Positions 1 through 6,917 are shown, numbered from the stretch's first letter. The stretch: 40,001 nucleotides of DNA from a virus (IMGVR_UViG_3300047494_000062:1-40001), one strand, 5' to 3'. The notes: generated by a model not told the origin, from the sequence alone. A program made the numbers and translations.

Positions 1-135
1 AGGCCGCGCCCTGATCGCCGGTCGCCGAGGCCGCGCCCTGATCGCCGGTCGCCGAGGCCGCGCCCTGATCGCCGGTCTCCGAGGCCGCGCCCTGATCGCC
101 GGTCTCCGAGGCCGCGCCCTGATAGCCGGTCTCCG
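1..135. repeat. 27-bp tandem repeat, five copies, coding
   Basis: Five head-to-tail 27-bp units begin at 1, 28, 55, 82 and 109 and differ only at one to three bases. A sixth, diverged unit follows at 136. Each unit encodes nine residues of the minus-strand DUF7666-type protein. The array is cut by the window's left edge, so the real copy number is unknown. There are no spacers, so it is not a CRISPR. Confidence 0.93.
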
Positions 136-547
136 AGGCCGCCTCGTTGTCACCGGTAGCGCGCGGACCTTCGGTCCATTTCGCGCGAGCAAACACCCAT
201 GCGATTGCGTTTCGCGTCAGCTCGCCGAGGGAGATTTCCGCGTTGATCGTGATCTTGGCGGACGCCAGTTTGTTATCTGACTTATCGGTCTCACCAGACT
301 GAGAGACAAGCGCGAAACGGCTCGTCGGCGGGTAATAATCGAAGACGGAAAACGGATGTTGATCGACGGGGCAGGCATGAAAACCATTTGAACACGCCTT
401 GATCTTCCCATCAACAGCGTAGGTTTGAGCCACCTCAAATTGGACACCTCGACATTTCAGGTTTTGGTCAAAGCCTTTAATGCTTTCGATCACATCGACC
501 GGAGGCGCGACCGCAGATTCCGTCGCCTTTTCCCTTTTGGAAGCCAT
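1..547 (-). CDS. DUF7666-type protein with repetitive Gly/Ala tail (partial, runs off left end)
   Basis: The gene reads leftward from the ATG at 547-545 and is still open at base 1, so only about 182 codons are visible. The first 110 residues carry a start KGFDQNLKCRGVQFEVAQTY, then a Cys-containing FHAC motif and a DYYPP motif. I recognise these from the DUF7666 family seen in phages and prophages, whose biochemical role is unknown to me. From about residue 130 the protein turns into 9-residue repeats of the type TGDQGAASE, encoded by the 27-bp DNA repeat at 1-135. Its start overlaps the preceding gene's stop in a TGATG, so it is the third gene of a minus-strand operon. It is probably transcribed from the promoter near 888-925 and shares a control box with the early operon. 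Repeats of this kind often vary in copy number. I am sure of the frame and fairly sure of the family. Confidence 0.8.
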   Translation of the reverse strand, partial: MASKREKATESAVAPPVDVIESIKGFDQNLKCRGVQFEVAQTYAVDGKIKACSNGFHACPVDQHPFSVFDYYPPTSRFALVSQSGETDKSDNKLASAKITINAEISLGELTRNAIAWVFARAKWTEGPRATGDNEAASETGYQGAASETGDQGAASETGDQGAASATGDQGAASATGDQGAA

Positions 548-756
548 CACGCGGCCTCCCCGCTGTGAACCTTGCTGCGAAGCAGTTCGCCCGTGATCGG
601 CATCGCGCTGACCGGCCCAGCCCCGCGTGGCGGCGTCTTGATGAAGAACTGCTTCTGCGCCTTGTTCAGCGCCGATAGAATTTCGCTGGTCGCGACCAGA
701 TCAGCGCGGGCCTCGGCGATCAGCAGATTCAGCTTGGTTTGGAAGTCGGGCTGCAT
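547..756 (-). CDS. Small phage protein of unknown function
   Basis: This 69-residue protein begins MQPDFQTKLNLLIAEARADL and its first half looks helical. The central part has Gln/Lys-rich and Pro/Arg-rich stretches. I do not recognise a family. The start at 756 is preferred over an upstream in-frame start because a GGAGG ribosome site lies about eight bases before it and the start overlaps the preceding gene's stop. Its own stop overlaps the start of the DUF7666-type gene. The arrangement suggests translational coupling in a three-gene minus-strand operon. Confidence 0.65.
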   Translation of the reverse strand: MQPDFQTKLNLLIAEARADLVATSEILSALNKAQKQFFIKTPPRGAGPVSAMPITGELLRSKVHSGEAA

Positions 757-854
757 CACGCGGCCTCCGACATCGCGACCGTCGCCAGCGGCCTCGCCGA
801 CAGCGAGCACCCCGGAAACTGGTCCTCAATCAATCGGATTTCGTAGGGTTCCAT
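756..854 (-). CDS. 32-residue protein, first gene of the minus-strand operon
   Basis: A short reading frame starting MEPYEIRLIEDQFPG runs from the ATG at 854 to a TGA at 758-756 that overlaps the next gene's start. A GGAG ribosome site lies about seven bases upstream. An in-frame ATG at 881 lacks such a site. No family is recognisable. The support is the ribosome site and the exact overlap with the downstream gene, so it is plausible but could be a leader peptide. Confidence 0.5.
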   Translation of the reverse strand: MEPYEIRLIEDQFPGCSLSARPLATVAMSEAA

Positions 855-887
855 CTCGTCGCTCCGTGCCGCCTTGGGCATGGAGGG

Positions 888-925
888 AGAATAACGATAA
901 TCAGAAATTCGTCAAGTCAGAAAAT
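888..925 (-). promoter_or_regulatory. Promoter of the minus-strand operon with an 18-bp box shared with the early promoter
   Basis: On the minus strand TTGACG (915-910) is followed after 16 bases by TATTCT (893-888), a reasonable sigma-70-type promoter. The 18 bases at 908-925 are the exact reverse complement of 1751-1768 at the early promoter. Both include the -35 hexamer and the upstream ATTTTCTGAC. It is inferred that the repressor encoded at 1208-1699 controls both operons. Confidence 0.6.
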
Positions 926-1207
926 ACCATAAAACGAAAATGCCGCCTTTTATGGCGCGTGGCGATCCATGAGATTTTGAGGTCCCGGCTTCGCGAGGCT
1001 TGGTGCAGCGTTGTTGCAAAGGTCCGCGCAAGACGGCTCAAGAAAAGCCGCCCCTTCTTTTGCGGAAGAAGCCAGAACATTATTCAGATTCTACTTATGC
1101 CTAAAGTCGCTTTGTCTTGTGCTTAAAAATATAATTGGATGCCTTTTCAACTCAGTCCGGCAAAGGAGGCCGGCAAAAGAGGGTGCGCGCCATGCCTAGA
1201 CAGCTGC
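926..1207. other. Intergenic stretch with no convincing gene
   Basis: The stretch lies downstream of the repressor gene and upstream of the minus-strand operon promoter. It is richer in A and T than its surroundings near 1080-1140. A weak hairpin (CGGCT with AGCCG around 1033-1049) and a second (CCGGC with GCCGG near 1157-1173) are present, but neither is followed by a clean T tract. A 59-codon open frame on the minus strand, ending inside the promoter region near 903, has no ribosome site and an unusual basic composition, so I do not call it. Confidence 0.5.
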
Positions 1208-1699
1208 TTACGTATCTGCATCTTTTGTCTTCGATGTGTGATCTTCAAGGGAAAGAGGAATTCGATCCCGACGGCCTTGATCAAGCATCTCGCGAGCAGC
1301 TTGCAAATCTAAATGAGATTTCAGAGCTTTTTCTGCCACAAAGCGCAGAGCTTTTTCTGACACGTCTTGACGCCCTAATGCATCAGCCGCGTATCGCACA
1401 ACGTCCTGAGCAATCTGTCGGGGATTTATTCCGAGCGGTCTTTCAATGTCGTGATTGTCCTTCAAAAGAGTGCTTAATGAAGAAACGCGCTCCAAAACGA
1501 CACTGATTAAATTGTCGTCGGCTGGCAGCGGTTCCTCCAGATAGATGGCCGCTGCCACCGCTTCACTTAATTTCAACTGGCGCTTACCAGACAGCAGCTC
1601 GCTGATGGCGCTGGGCCGCAAGCCGATAGCCTTTGCTAGCTCGCCCTTTTTTTTGTTAGGCTTGGCGAGCGATCTTTCGAGCCACGTAATTTCATCCAT
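1208..1699 (-). CDS. XRE-family HTH repressor (CI-like)
   Basis: This 163-residue protein has an N-terminal helix-turn-helix at about residues 18-42 (GELAKAIGLRPSAISELLSG). The C-terminal part is helical and lacks the Ser/Lys peptidase domain of LexA-type repressors, so it is not obviously self-cleaving. It is the likely lysogeny repressor. It reads away from the early operon, and an inverted repeat with the early promoter fills the gap between them. The start at 1699 gives a normal XRE N-terminus (MDEITWLERSL). An in-frame ATG at 1735 would place the operator inside the gene and is less likely. No strong ribosome site precedes 1699. Confidence 0.85.
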   Translation of the reverse strand: MDEITWLERSLAKPNKKKGELAKAIGLRPSAISELLSGKRQLKLSEAVAAAIYLEEPLPADDNLISVVLERVSSLSTLLKDNHDIERPLGINPRQIAQDVVRYAADALGRQDVSEKALRFVAEKALKSHLDLQAAREMLDQGRRDRIPLSLEDHTSKTKDADT

Positions 1700-1719
1700 G
1701 ATGAATAATTTGCAGGAAA

Positions 1720-1758
1720 CAGAAAATTGTTCCATCCTGAAGATCGGAACATTTTCTG
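1720..1758. promoter_or_regulatory. Inverted-repeat operator between repressor and early operon
   Basis: CAGAAAATTGTTCC (1720-1733) and GGAACATTTTCTG (1746-1758) are inverted copies that differ by one inserted T and are separated by 12 bases. The element sits directly upstream of the repressor start and next to the -35 region of the early promoter, as expected of a phage operator. That the 1208-1699 repressor binds it is inferred from position. Confidence 0.6.
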
Positions 1759-1787
1759 ACTTGACGAACTAACGAAAAACCGAAATT
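1751..1787 (+). promoter_or_regulatory. Early promoter region
   Basis: TTGACG at 1761-1766 makes a good -35 hexamer, but the -10 is unclear (candidates within AAATTACTA, about 1783-1791). Bases 1751-1768 are an exact inverted copy of 908-925. It drives the rightward early operon that starts at 1798. Confidence 0.5.
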
Positions 1788-1797
1788 ACTAGGCGCC

Positions 1798-2055
1798 ATG
1801 GAAAAGCGCCTTGAACCAGCACGCTCAATCATCGCAAAGCTTGGCGGGGAGGCCAGGGTATCCGAACTCACGGACACCGCCTTTACGGCGCCTTACCGTT
1901 GGCAGTACCCGAAATCCAAAGGTGGATCTGGTGGACGCATTCCACAGAAGCACATTCCAACGCTTTTGGCGCACGCTCGGGACAACGGAATAGATCTTCG
2001 GGCCGACGAGTTTCATGCTGACCCAATTCCCCAAACCGAAGGGGCAGCGGCATGA
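1798..2055 (+). CDS. Cro-like carph-isopro domain protein
   Basis: This 85-residue protein matches the small carph-isopro type: an N-terminal helix ending IIAKLGGEARV, then YRWQYPKSKGGSGGRIPQKH, then a helix with LLAHARDNGIDL. Such proteins occupy the Cro position in many alphaproteobacterial phages and resemble YdaS-like DNA-binding proteins. It is the first gene of the rightward early operon, divergent from the repressor. It probably competes for the operator at 1720-1758 or acts as an early regulator. Its stop overlaps the next start in an ATGA. Confidence 0.8.
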   Translation: MEKRLEPARSIIAKLGGEARVSELTDTAFTAPYRWQYPKSKGGSGGRIPQKHIPTLLAHARDNGIDLRADEFHADPIPQTEGAAA

Positions 2056-2252
2056 CAGGTAGCCCCTACTGCCGCTCGGTGATCTTTACCCAGTGCTCCA
2101 TATGCGAGCGCGGCCGCCTTTCCGTCCCGGCCCTTGTCGAGCTTCGTCCTGGTCGTCTCGTCTGTAGCTACTGCGTGTCCGACGCGGCTTGGTTGCTCAA
2201 CGAGCATTACGCCGTTGCGCCGCGCGTGCCGACCCAGGAAACGCGGCCATGA
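2052..2252 (+). CDS. Small two-CxxC (zinc-ribbon-like) protein
   Basis: The 66-residue protein has two CxxC pairs, CSIC at about residues 17-20 and CSYC at about 38-41. Their spacing suits a small zinc ribbon. The first pair sits in the segment FTQCSICERGRLSVPALVEL. I do not recognise a named family. It overlaps its neighbours on both sides by four bases, so it belongs to the early operon and is probably translated by coupling. A nucleic-acid-binding or protein-binding role is only a guess. Confidence 0.65.
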   Translation: MTGSPYCRSVIFTQCSICERGRLSVPALVELRPGRLVCSYCVSDAAWLLNEHYAVAPRVPTQETRP

Positions 2253-2497
2253 CGGTTCCCGGCGTCGATCCTGAATTTCAGAGCTTGGATGTGGGAGCGC
2301 CGACCCCTCGCGCCTCTCCCACTACCGAACGCGTGGAGGGGTCCGCGTCCAAGAAAGACCCCTCGCATCATTCCCGTTTCGACCGGGGCTTGATCGCCGC
2401 CCTTAGTGGCAGTCGCCTCGGTGTCCCTCGTACCGCGCGCAACGTTGCCTCCAATGCCGCCGCTTGCGCGCGAGGACACCAGCGGGAGGTTTCATGA
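2249..2497 (+). CDS. Hypothetical early protein, low complexity
   Basis: The 82-residue frame begins MTVPGVDPEFQSLDVGAP and is rich in Ser, Ala, Arg and Pro with no recognisable domain. The start at 2249 overlaps the previous stop (ATGA) and the end overlaps the next start in the same way, which favours translation. An earlier in-frame start at 2189 would overlap the previous gene by 60 bases. Composition alone would not convince me, so confidence is moderate. Confidence 0.45.
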   Translation: MTVPGVDPEFQSLDVGAPTPRASPTTERVEGSASKKDPSHHSRFDRGLIAALSGSRLGVPRTARNVASNAAACARGHQREVS

Positions 2498-2616
2498 GCC
2501 GTCGCGTTCACCTCGGGCCGGATCGGCCGTCCATCATCTTTGTCCTGATAGGCCTGCCGATCGCGTCCGCCGTTTTGGTCGGCGCCATCGTCTACTTTTT
2601 CTGTCTGCGTCACTGA
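2494..2616 (+). CDS. 40-residue single-pass membrane protein
   Basis: A short basic N-terminus (MSRRVHLGPDRP) is followed by one clear hydrophobic helix of about 24 residues (roughly 13-36), and the protein ends FFCLRH. The N-terminal Arg and His residues suggest the N-terminus stays in the cytoplasm. It overlaps the previous gene in an ATGA, so it is probably the last gene of this overlapping early set. The role is unknown. Small membrane proteins in this position can act in superinfection control, which is speculation here. Confidence 0.55.
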   Translation: MSRRVHLGPDRPSIIFVLIGLPIASAVLVGAIVYFFCLRH

Positions 2617-2762
2617 TTTTTTGCCCGCGTCGGCCTGCCGTGGCCGCTCGCGGAGCGCTTGCGTAAGTCGCTCGTATGCCAGTCCGAGGGTGGTGAAGGG
2701 TAGAAGTAAGTTTGGTTTGTCGTCTGTCTTCATGCGCCCAATAAGCATGAGGATTTTCCACA

Positions 2763-3158
2763 ATGGCGGACAATCGTTCCGGAGTTACGATCGTGACAGA
2801 TATCGCTATCGAAATGCGTGCTTCCATAATCGCTCTTGCCGGCGAGCGCGCATGGACAGAGACCCGCGCCAGATGGCTCGAGAGAGCAGCGCGAAGCGCA
2901 GGCATTTCGTTCCGGTCAGCAAAGGCGCTGTTCTATTGCGAGGATCGTGAGTCGAGAGCGTCCACCGTCGAAAAAGTTCGCCGCGCCGTAGAAGCGCAAA
3001 AGCAGGAGGAGGCCAATGCTCGTGCAGAAACTAGGGACATCCTTGAACGAATTCGATTTTTGGAGGAGCGGCTGGCGCAGGTCGATCAGGAATTTTTTGA
3101 GCAAGAGGCTCAGGCTCTCCGCTCTGCGGCACATCAATCTCAGCCATCGCAGGATTGA
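2763..3158 (+). CDS. Hypothetical protein with HTH-like and coiled-coil parts
   Basis: The 131-residue protein has an N-terminal helical part in which LERAARSAGISFRSAKALFY resembles a DNA-binding helix-turn-helix. A long charged coiled coil follows (about residues 65-120, rich in Glu, Arg and Gln). I cannot name the family. It is preceded by 146 bases without a gene. A GAGG about 11 bases before the ATG could be the ribosome site. A DNA-binding regulator of the middle operon is possible. Confidence 0.65.
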   Translation: MADNRSGVTIVTDIAIEMRASIIALAGERAWTETRARWLERAARSAGISFRSAKALFYCEDRESRASTVEKVRRAVEAQKQEEANARAETRDILERIRFLEERLAQVDQEFFEQEAQALRSAAHQSQPSQD

Positions 3159-3203
3159 CCAGAGCGTGGCTGTCGCGCCGTGGACTGACCGGAGGAAGTA
3201 GCA

Positions 3204-3491
3204 ATGCCCTACGTCGAAGTAGAGGTCTATGTCGACCCATGCGAAACCTTACGCTCGCTTGATGAAGATGAGCTCCAAGCGGAGCTTGATCGGCGTCGTG
3301 CGAAGAGGAACAGAGGAGCTGATCAGCCCGCTCTCGTTTCCCTTCTTCAAGAAGACCTTGATGAAGGTTGCGACTGTCTCTACCGGGGATGCATTGAAGA
3401 CGCGCTAATCCTGCTTGAGCGCATCCTGCCGCGGCCTTTCTGTCATCTGTCGCAAGACGTCGCCCGGTTCTACGCGGGGGGCCGGCAGTGA
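3204..3491 (+). CDS. Hypothetical phage protein
   Basis: The 95-residue acidic protein begins MPYVEVEVYVDPCETLRSLD, a beta-strand followed by a helical charged segment (DEDELQAELDRRRAKR). Its C-terminal half contains CDCLYRGCIEDALILLERIL. I do not recognise a named family. GGAGG about nine bases upstream supports the start. Its stop overlaps the GTG start of the GapR-like gene, so the two are probably coupled. Confidence 0.7.
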   Translation: MPYVEVEVYVDPCETLRSLDEDELQAELDRRRAKRNRGADQPALVSLLQEDLDEGCDCLYRGCIEDALILLERILPRPFCHLSQDVARFYAGGRQ

Positions 3492-3754
3492 CCCACGATG
3501 GCGCCTATGAGGCTAATTCTGAAGGTGTTGCCGCCGACGAGCTGCAGAGCTTCGTTTATCGTATCGAAGTTCTCGACGAACAGGCGAAGGCCCTGAATGA
3601 AGACCGCAAGGAAATTTACCTTGAGGTGAAGGATCGCGGCTTCGACGTGAAGGCCGTGCGCCAGATCATCCGCATCCGCAAACAGGACCATTCCGAGCGC
3701 CAAGAGCGCGAAGCTATCTTGGAACTCTATATGAGCGCGCTAGGAATGACGTGA
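3488..3754 (+). CDS. GapR-like (DUF2312) DNA-binding domain protein
   Basis: The 88-residue protein contains the full DUF2312/GapR motif: ELQSFVYRIEVLDEQAKAL, then DRKEIYLEVKDRGFDVKAVR, then QIIRIRKQDHSERQ, ending in ELYMSALGM. In Caulobacter GapR is a nucleoid protein that binds overtwisted DNA ahead of replication forks. A phage copy may help replication or displace the host protein, which is inference. The start is a GTG overlapping the upstream stop (GTGA). No other in-frame start would keep the domain. Confidence 0.85.
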   Translation: MTHDGAYEANSEGVAADELQSFVYRIEVLDEQAKALNEDRKEIYLEVKDRGFDVKAVRQIIRIRKQDHSERQEREAILELYMSALGMT

Positions 3755-4125
3755 TGAACCGCGCTGAAGATCGCATCCAGATCGGCATCATTAAGTATTT
3801 GCGCGCCGTTCTGCCGGCGCGCGAATATCGGGTCTGCCACATCCCGAACGGGGGGAAGCGATCAAAGATCGAGGCCGCGATTTTCAAGCGCATGGGCGTC
3901 CTGGCGGGTATCGCTGACATTATCATCGTTGGTCCGATGGGTCGCTGCTGGTTTATCGAATGCAAGTCGGCCAATGGCGTCCTGAGCGAGACGCAGCGCG
4001 ATTTCCAAACCTTCTGCATCGCAATCGGCGTGCCCTACGTGATCGCGCAATCGATTGACCATGTCATGGCCGCTCTCGCGCATTGGGGCATCAAAACTAG
4101 GGTAGCGGAGGCCAGAGTGGCATGA
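3754..4125 (+). CDS. VRR-NUC domain nuclease
   Basis: The 123-residue protein has the VRR-NUC (PD-(D/E)XK superfamily) signature: CHIPNGGKRSK, then GVLAGIADIIIV with the catalytic Asp, then WFIECKSANGVLSETQRDF with the ExK pair and the following Gln. Stand-alone VRR-NUC proteins are common in phages and cut branched DNA such as flaps or Holliday junctions, so a part in replication or recombination is likely. The ATG at 3754 overlaps the previous stop (TGATG). A GTG directly before it at 3751 is a possible alternative start. Confidence 0.88.
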   Translation: MNRAEDRIQIGIIKYLRAVLPAREYRVCHIPNGGKRSKIEAAIFKRMGVLAGIADIIIVGPMGRCWFIECKSANGVLSETQRDFQTFCIAIGVPYVIAQSIDHVMAALAHWGIKTRVAEARVA

Positions 4126-4403
4126 CGGCTCCATCCTTTCCCACGGCCTTCGGAATCGTCAAGGCGATCGATGCTGACCACAAGGCGCAGTGCCGCCGCG
4201 TTCACGAGGCCTACGAAGAGGAAATGCAGCCGCTCCGGGCCGAGTTCCGGCGGCGCGAACATGATGCCTCGCGCCGGATGAAAGCCGCCCTAGCCGAACT
4301 CAACAAGTGGCGTAACACCGCGATCCGCGTCGCTGGCGCCATGCCCGTGAAGGTCGCTCACGTTCAGGATCTACAGCGGCAGGCCAAGGATTCGCAGCTA
4401 TGA
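4122..4403 (+). CDS. Hypothetical helical protein
   Basis: The 93-residue protein is strongly charged and helical, with a probable coiled coil across EAYEEEMQPLRAEFRRREHD and further Ala/Lys/Arg-rich helices. No family is recognised. It overlaps the VRR-NUC gene upstream and the methyltransferase gene downstream by four bases each, so all three are likely translated from one message. Confidence 0.65.
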   Translation: MTAPSFPTAFGIVKAIDADHKAQCRRVHEAYEEEMQPLRAEFRRREHDASRRMKAALAELNKWRNTAIRVAGAMPVKVAHVQDLQRQAKDSQL

Positions 4404-5011
4404 AGGCCGGGCAAGACGAAACTCGCGCCTTGAACGCCAAGCTATGGGCGCGGCATCCCGAAGATTATTACATCGAACCCGATTGGCTTGATGACGCGAT
4501 CTTCGCGGCCGAGAATTTTGAAGGCCCGATCTACGATCCCGCATGCGGGTCGGGCCGGATCGTGCGAGCTGCTGCCCGCGCCGGCTATTATGCCTTGGGG
4601 AGCGATATCGTAAACCGGTGTGCCGAGTGCGCCTTCACCAAGAGTTTCTTGGACTGCGATCAATTCGTTCAAAACATCGTTAGTAACCCTCCCTTCGGGA
4701 TTGCCGACGCCTTCATTCAGCATGCCCTTTGCCACGCTACACGCAAGGTCGTCATGATCCTGCCGGCGAAGTTCACATCAAGCGATCGGCGGTCCCGCTG
4801 GCTTGAGACGACGCCCCTTCGACGCAACCTTGATATCGTTCCGCGCCCATCCATGCCGCCCGGCCCCGTGATCGAGGCCGGCTTTAAGCCAGGCGGCGGC
4901 AAGGAAAACTTCAAGGTTTTGGTTTGGGAGGCCGGCTACGTCGGGGTTCCTGAAAGCGGGTGGCTTCGAAAGCCGGCGAGCGCGAAGCCAGCAGGTTCGG
5001 AGGCGGCATGA
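4400..5011 (+). CDS. DNA N6-adenine-type methyltransferase
   Basis: The 203-residue protein carries the SAM-binding motif I DPACGSGR (residues 46-53) and the catalytic motif IV SNPPFG (95-100), as in N6-adenine and N4-cytosine methyltransferases. NPPF is typical of the adenine class. There is no separate target-recognition domain, so it is a compact solitary enzyme. It may protect phage DNA from host restriction or mark it for regulation. The C-terminal 40 residues (GGGKENFKVLVWEAG and onward) close the fold. The start overlaps the preceding stop (ATGA). Target sequence unknown. Confidence 0.85.
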   Translation: MKAGQDETRALNAKLWARHPEDYYIEPDWLDDAIFAAENFEGPIYDPACGSGRIVRAAARAGYYALGSDIVNRCAECAFTKSFLDCDQFVQNIVSNPPFGIADAFIQHALCHATRKVVMILPAKFTSSDRRSRWLETTPLRRNLDIVPRPSMPPGPVIEAGFKPGGGKENFKVLVWEAGYVGVPESGWLRKPASAKPAGSEAA

Positions 5012-5214
5012 CCGACGAACCCTTCATAGCCCCGTCCGCCGCTCGCGAAGCCTGTGTCGAGATGGCCTTCCTGCTTCGAAGGAGCGGGCCAGACTGTCTC
5101 GGAACAACCGTCGATAAGTACACATCGAAGATCTCGCAGATGGAAGAGATCGCGCGGTGGTTCGTGGAGGTTGAGCGGCGGCGCTTGGCGCGGGAAGCGG
5201 GGGCGCGGTCATGA
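5008..5214 (+). CDS. Small hypothetical protein
   Basis: The 68-residue frame starts MTDEPFIAPSAAREACVEMA and is helical, ending in an Arg-rich segment. The ATG at 5008 overlaps the methyltransferase stop (ATGA) and is preferred over an in-frame start at 4960. The end overlaps the next gene by four bases. No family is recognised. Confidence 0.6.
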   Translation: MTDEPFIAPSAAREACVEMAFLLRRSGPDCLGTTVDKYTSKISQMEEIARWFVEVERRRLAREAGARS

Positions 5215-5447
5215 CCGATCGCGACAAGCTTATCGAAGCGATGGCGCGGGGTATCTGTTCCGACTTTTGCGAACCGGAGGTCCGCGCATGGACGACCTAT
5301 GTTCGCAATGCCGAGGCTACGCTTGGGGCCCTGCATGCCGCTGGCTACGCCGTTGTGCCACGCCATCTCGATTCCTACAGCCGCATAGAAGCTCTCATGG
5401 TGTCGGGGCTTGATCTGTCCGCGCCCGCGAAGGAGGGCGCGGGATGA
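5211..5447 (+). CDS. Small conserved phage protein of unknown function
   Basis: The 78-residue protein has the layout DRDKLIEAMARGICSDFC, then a Trp/Ala-rich helix, then ALHAAGYAVVPRH. I recognise this pattern from many small alphaproteobacterial prophage proteins of unknown role. It overlaps both neighbours by four bases (ATGA) and lies just before the replication protein gene. Confidence 0.65.
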   Translation: MTDRDKLIEAMARGICSDFCEPEVRAWTTYVRNAEATLGALHAAGYAVVPRHLDSYSRIEALMVSGLDLSAPAKEGAG

Positions 5448-6331
5448 GCCAGTGGGTTCGCCTTTGGGAAGACATGCCGAACGATCCAAAATGGCGGGTC
5501 GTCGCTAAACGGTCTCGCAGGCCGGTCTCTGAGGTTTTGGCTGTCTTCGTTCACATGATGACCAATGCCGGTGCGTCGGCTGAGCGAGGCTGTCTAGACG
5601 GCTGGAGCGACGAAGACGTGGCGATCTCTATCGACGCCGAGGTTGAGCACGTAACGGCCATTCGTGAGGCGATGAACGGCAAGACGCTGGACGGCGATCA
5701 TTTGACTGGCTGGGAGAAAAGACAGCCAAAACGCGAAGATGGGTCGGCAGAACGCGCTAAAAACTGGCGAGAACACCAGAAAACAGAAAAACTGAAGAGC
5801 GAACGCAAGCGAACGCAAGCGAACGCCCCAGAAGAGAAGAGATTAGATCAGAATATTTCCGAACTACGTTCGGGCGATGAATCGCCTGCCGACGGTTTGG
5901 ACGAAGACCCCAAAGCGGTCCTCTTCTCGGACGGCTTGAAGTGGTTGGCGAAGAAGCAAGGCAAGTCCGAAAATCAACTTCGTCCCTTGGTCGGCCAGAT
6001 GCTTCGGGACGTAGGCGGGGACGCCTATGCGGCTCAGCTTTTGGGCATATTTCGAGATGTCAAACGCGAGGGCAAAGCCGACCCGGTTTCTTGGATCAAA
6101 GGTGTCATTAGGGCGCGCGGCGGCGCTCGCGCCGGTCCAGCGTCAGTCGACGGGATCGAAGAGGCTAGGCGGATGCTGAGAGAGAGAAATGGGACAGATC
6201 GCGACAAGGCGGATGAGGACCGAGCCGGATTTGCAAAGTCCGGCGATGTTCGACCTCTTGAAGTCTTTGACGAACAAGATGGAAACCGAGGGAAGCCGAT
6301 GCTTGATCTCGTCGCTGTGCGCTCCCACTGA
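5444..6331 (+). CDS. Phage replication protein (initiator-type, O-like)
   Basis: The 295-residue protein begins MSQWVRLWEDMPNDPKWRVV, a winged-helix-like N-terminal domain (about residues 1-95) typical of phage replication proteins of the DUF1376 or O type. A charged linker with repeated Glu, Lys and Arg follows (about 95-150). A C-terminal helical domain (about 160-235) contains LRPLVGQMLRDVGGDAYAAQ and WIKGVIRARGG. The linker DNA holds direct repeats at 5799-5826, as in lambda where the origin lies inside the O gene. Its 3' end overlaps the next gene out of frame. An initiator role is inferred from this resemblance and position. Confidence 0.65.
   Translation: MSQWVRLWEDMPNDPKWRVVAKRSRRPVSEVLAVFVHMMTNAGASAERGCLDGWSDEDVAISIDAEVEHVTAIREAMNGKTLDGDHLTGWEKRQPKREDGSAERAKNWREHQKTEKLKSERKRTQANAPEEKRLDQNISELRSGDESPADGLDEDPKAVLFSDGLKWLAKKQGKSENQLRPLVGQMLRDVGGDAYAAQLLGIFRDVKREGKADPVSWIKGVIRARGGARAGPASVDGIEEARRMLRERNGTDRDKADEDRAGFAKSGDVRPLEVFDEQDGNRGKPMLDLVAVRSH
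5799..5826 (+). repeat. Short direct repeats (iteron candidate) inside the replication gene
   Basis: The 10-bp unit GCGAACGCAA occurs 2.8 times in tandem (5799-5826), preceded by an A-rich stretch (about 5770-5797) and followed by a purine-rich one. This resembles a small origin placed within an initiator gene. The copy number is low, so it may be chance within a Lys/Arg/Gln-coding linker. Confidence 0.4.
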
Positions 6332-6917
6332 AGCGCAGCGGCAGTTTCTCGTCAATCGACGTAACGACTTGGCAGATGCGCTTTGCTCGCTGGACTCGGA
6401 GCGTGAAACGATCGTCGATACGATCTTGGAGATGTTCTATTGTTGGTCGGAGACGCGGCGTACGGAAGCCGACAAGCTCGCTCGCACAGCCTCAAAATAC
6501 GCTGAGCATATTCAGGACAAGCCGCTATGGGCGATCAAGAAAGCTTGTGGCGTATTAGAGCGGATGGATACCGCATGGCCTCCGTCGCCCGGTGAATTGC
6601 GTGCTCAGGTCATCAAAGAAACTCAGCCCTTAATTGACGAGGCTGCGGATCTTCGTCGGCTACTAACAGCGGAAGTCTACACTTCGACCAAGCATGGCGA
6701 TGAAGCCAAGAGAACCGTAAGGCAAATTGCCAACAGCTTTATGGACAAGAGCGGGGTCGGCGCTCCGCTGCGAGCTGGTGACTATCGCAAGAACCCAGAC
6801 GCAGACGCGGAACGGGCTTTAGCTGAGTTCAACGTTCGGCGGAAACTCACGATCAATCATGACCAACCCATTGAAGTCTCGGATCGGCTGAAAGCCATGC
6901 TGAGGAAAGAGGCATGA
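6246..6917 (+). CDS. Hypothetical protein, possible replication partner
   Basis: From the ATG at 6246 the protein has 223 residues. The conserved-looking part begins LCAPTEAQRQFLVNRRNDLA and continues through a region with LWAIKKACGVLERMDTAWPP, followed by charged helices. I see no Walker A motif, so it is not an obvious helicase or helicase loader. Starts at 6189, 6246 and 6279 are all in frame and none has a strong ribosome site, so the N-terminus is uncertain. It overlaps the replication gene out of frame, and its position suggests a replication accessory role (P-like). Confidence 0.6.
   Translation: MFDLLKSLTNKMETEGSRCLISSLCAPTEAQRQFLVNRRNDLADALCSLDSERETIVDTILEMFYCWSETRRTEADKLARTASKYAEHIQDKPLWAIKKACGVLERMDTAWPPSPGELRAQVIKETQPLIDEAADLRRLLTAEVYTSTKHGDEAKRTVRQIANSFMDKSGVGAPLRAGDYRKNPDADAERALAEFNVRRKLTINHDQPIEVSDRLKAMLRKEA

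Noticed and set aside
1-135. CRISPR-like repeat array
   Set aside because: Units are directly adjacent with no spacers and encode a protein repeat.
572-1126. A 184-codon plus-strand frame
   Set aside because: It is antisense to the small minus-strand genes that have ribosome sites and coupled starts, and it runs through the promoter.
1135-1506. A 123-codon plus-strand frame
   Set aside because: It is antisense to the repressor gene and has no ribosome site or family.
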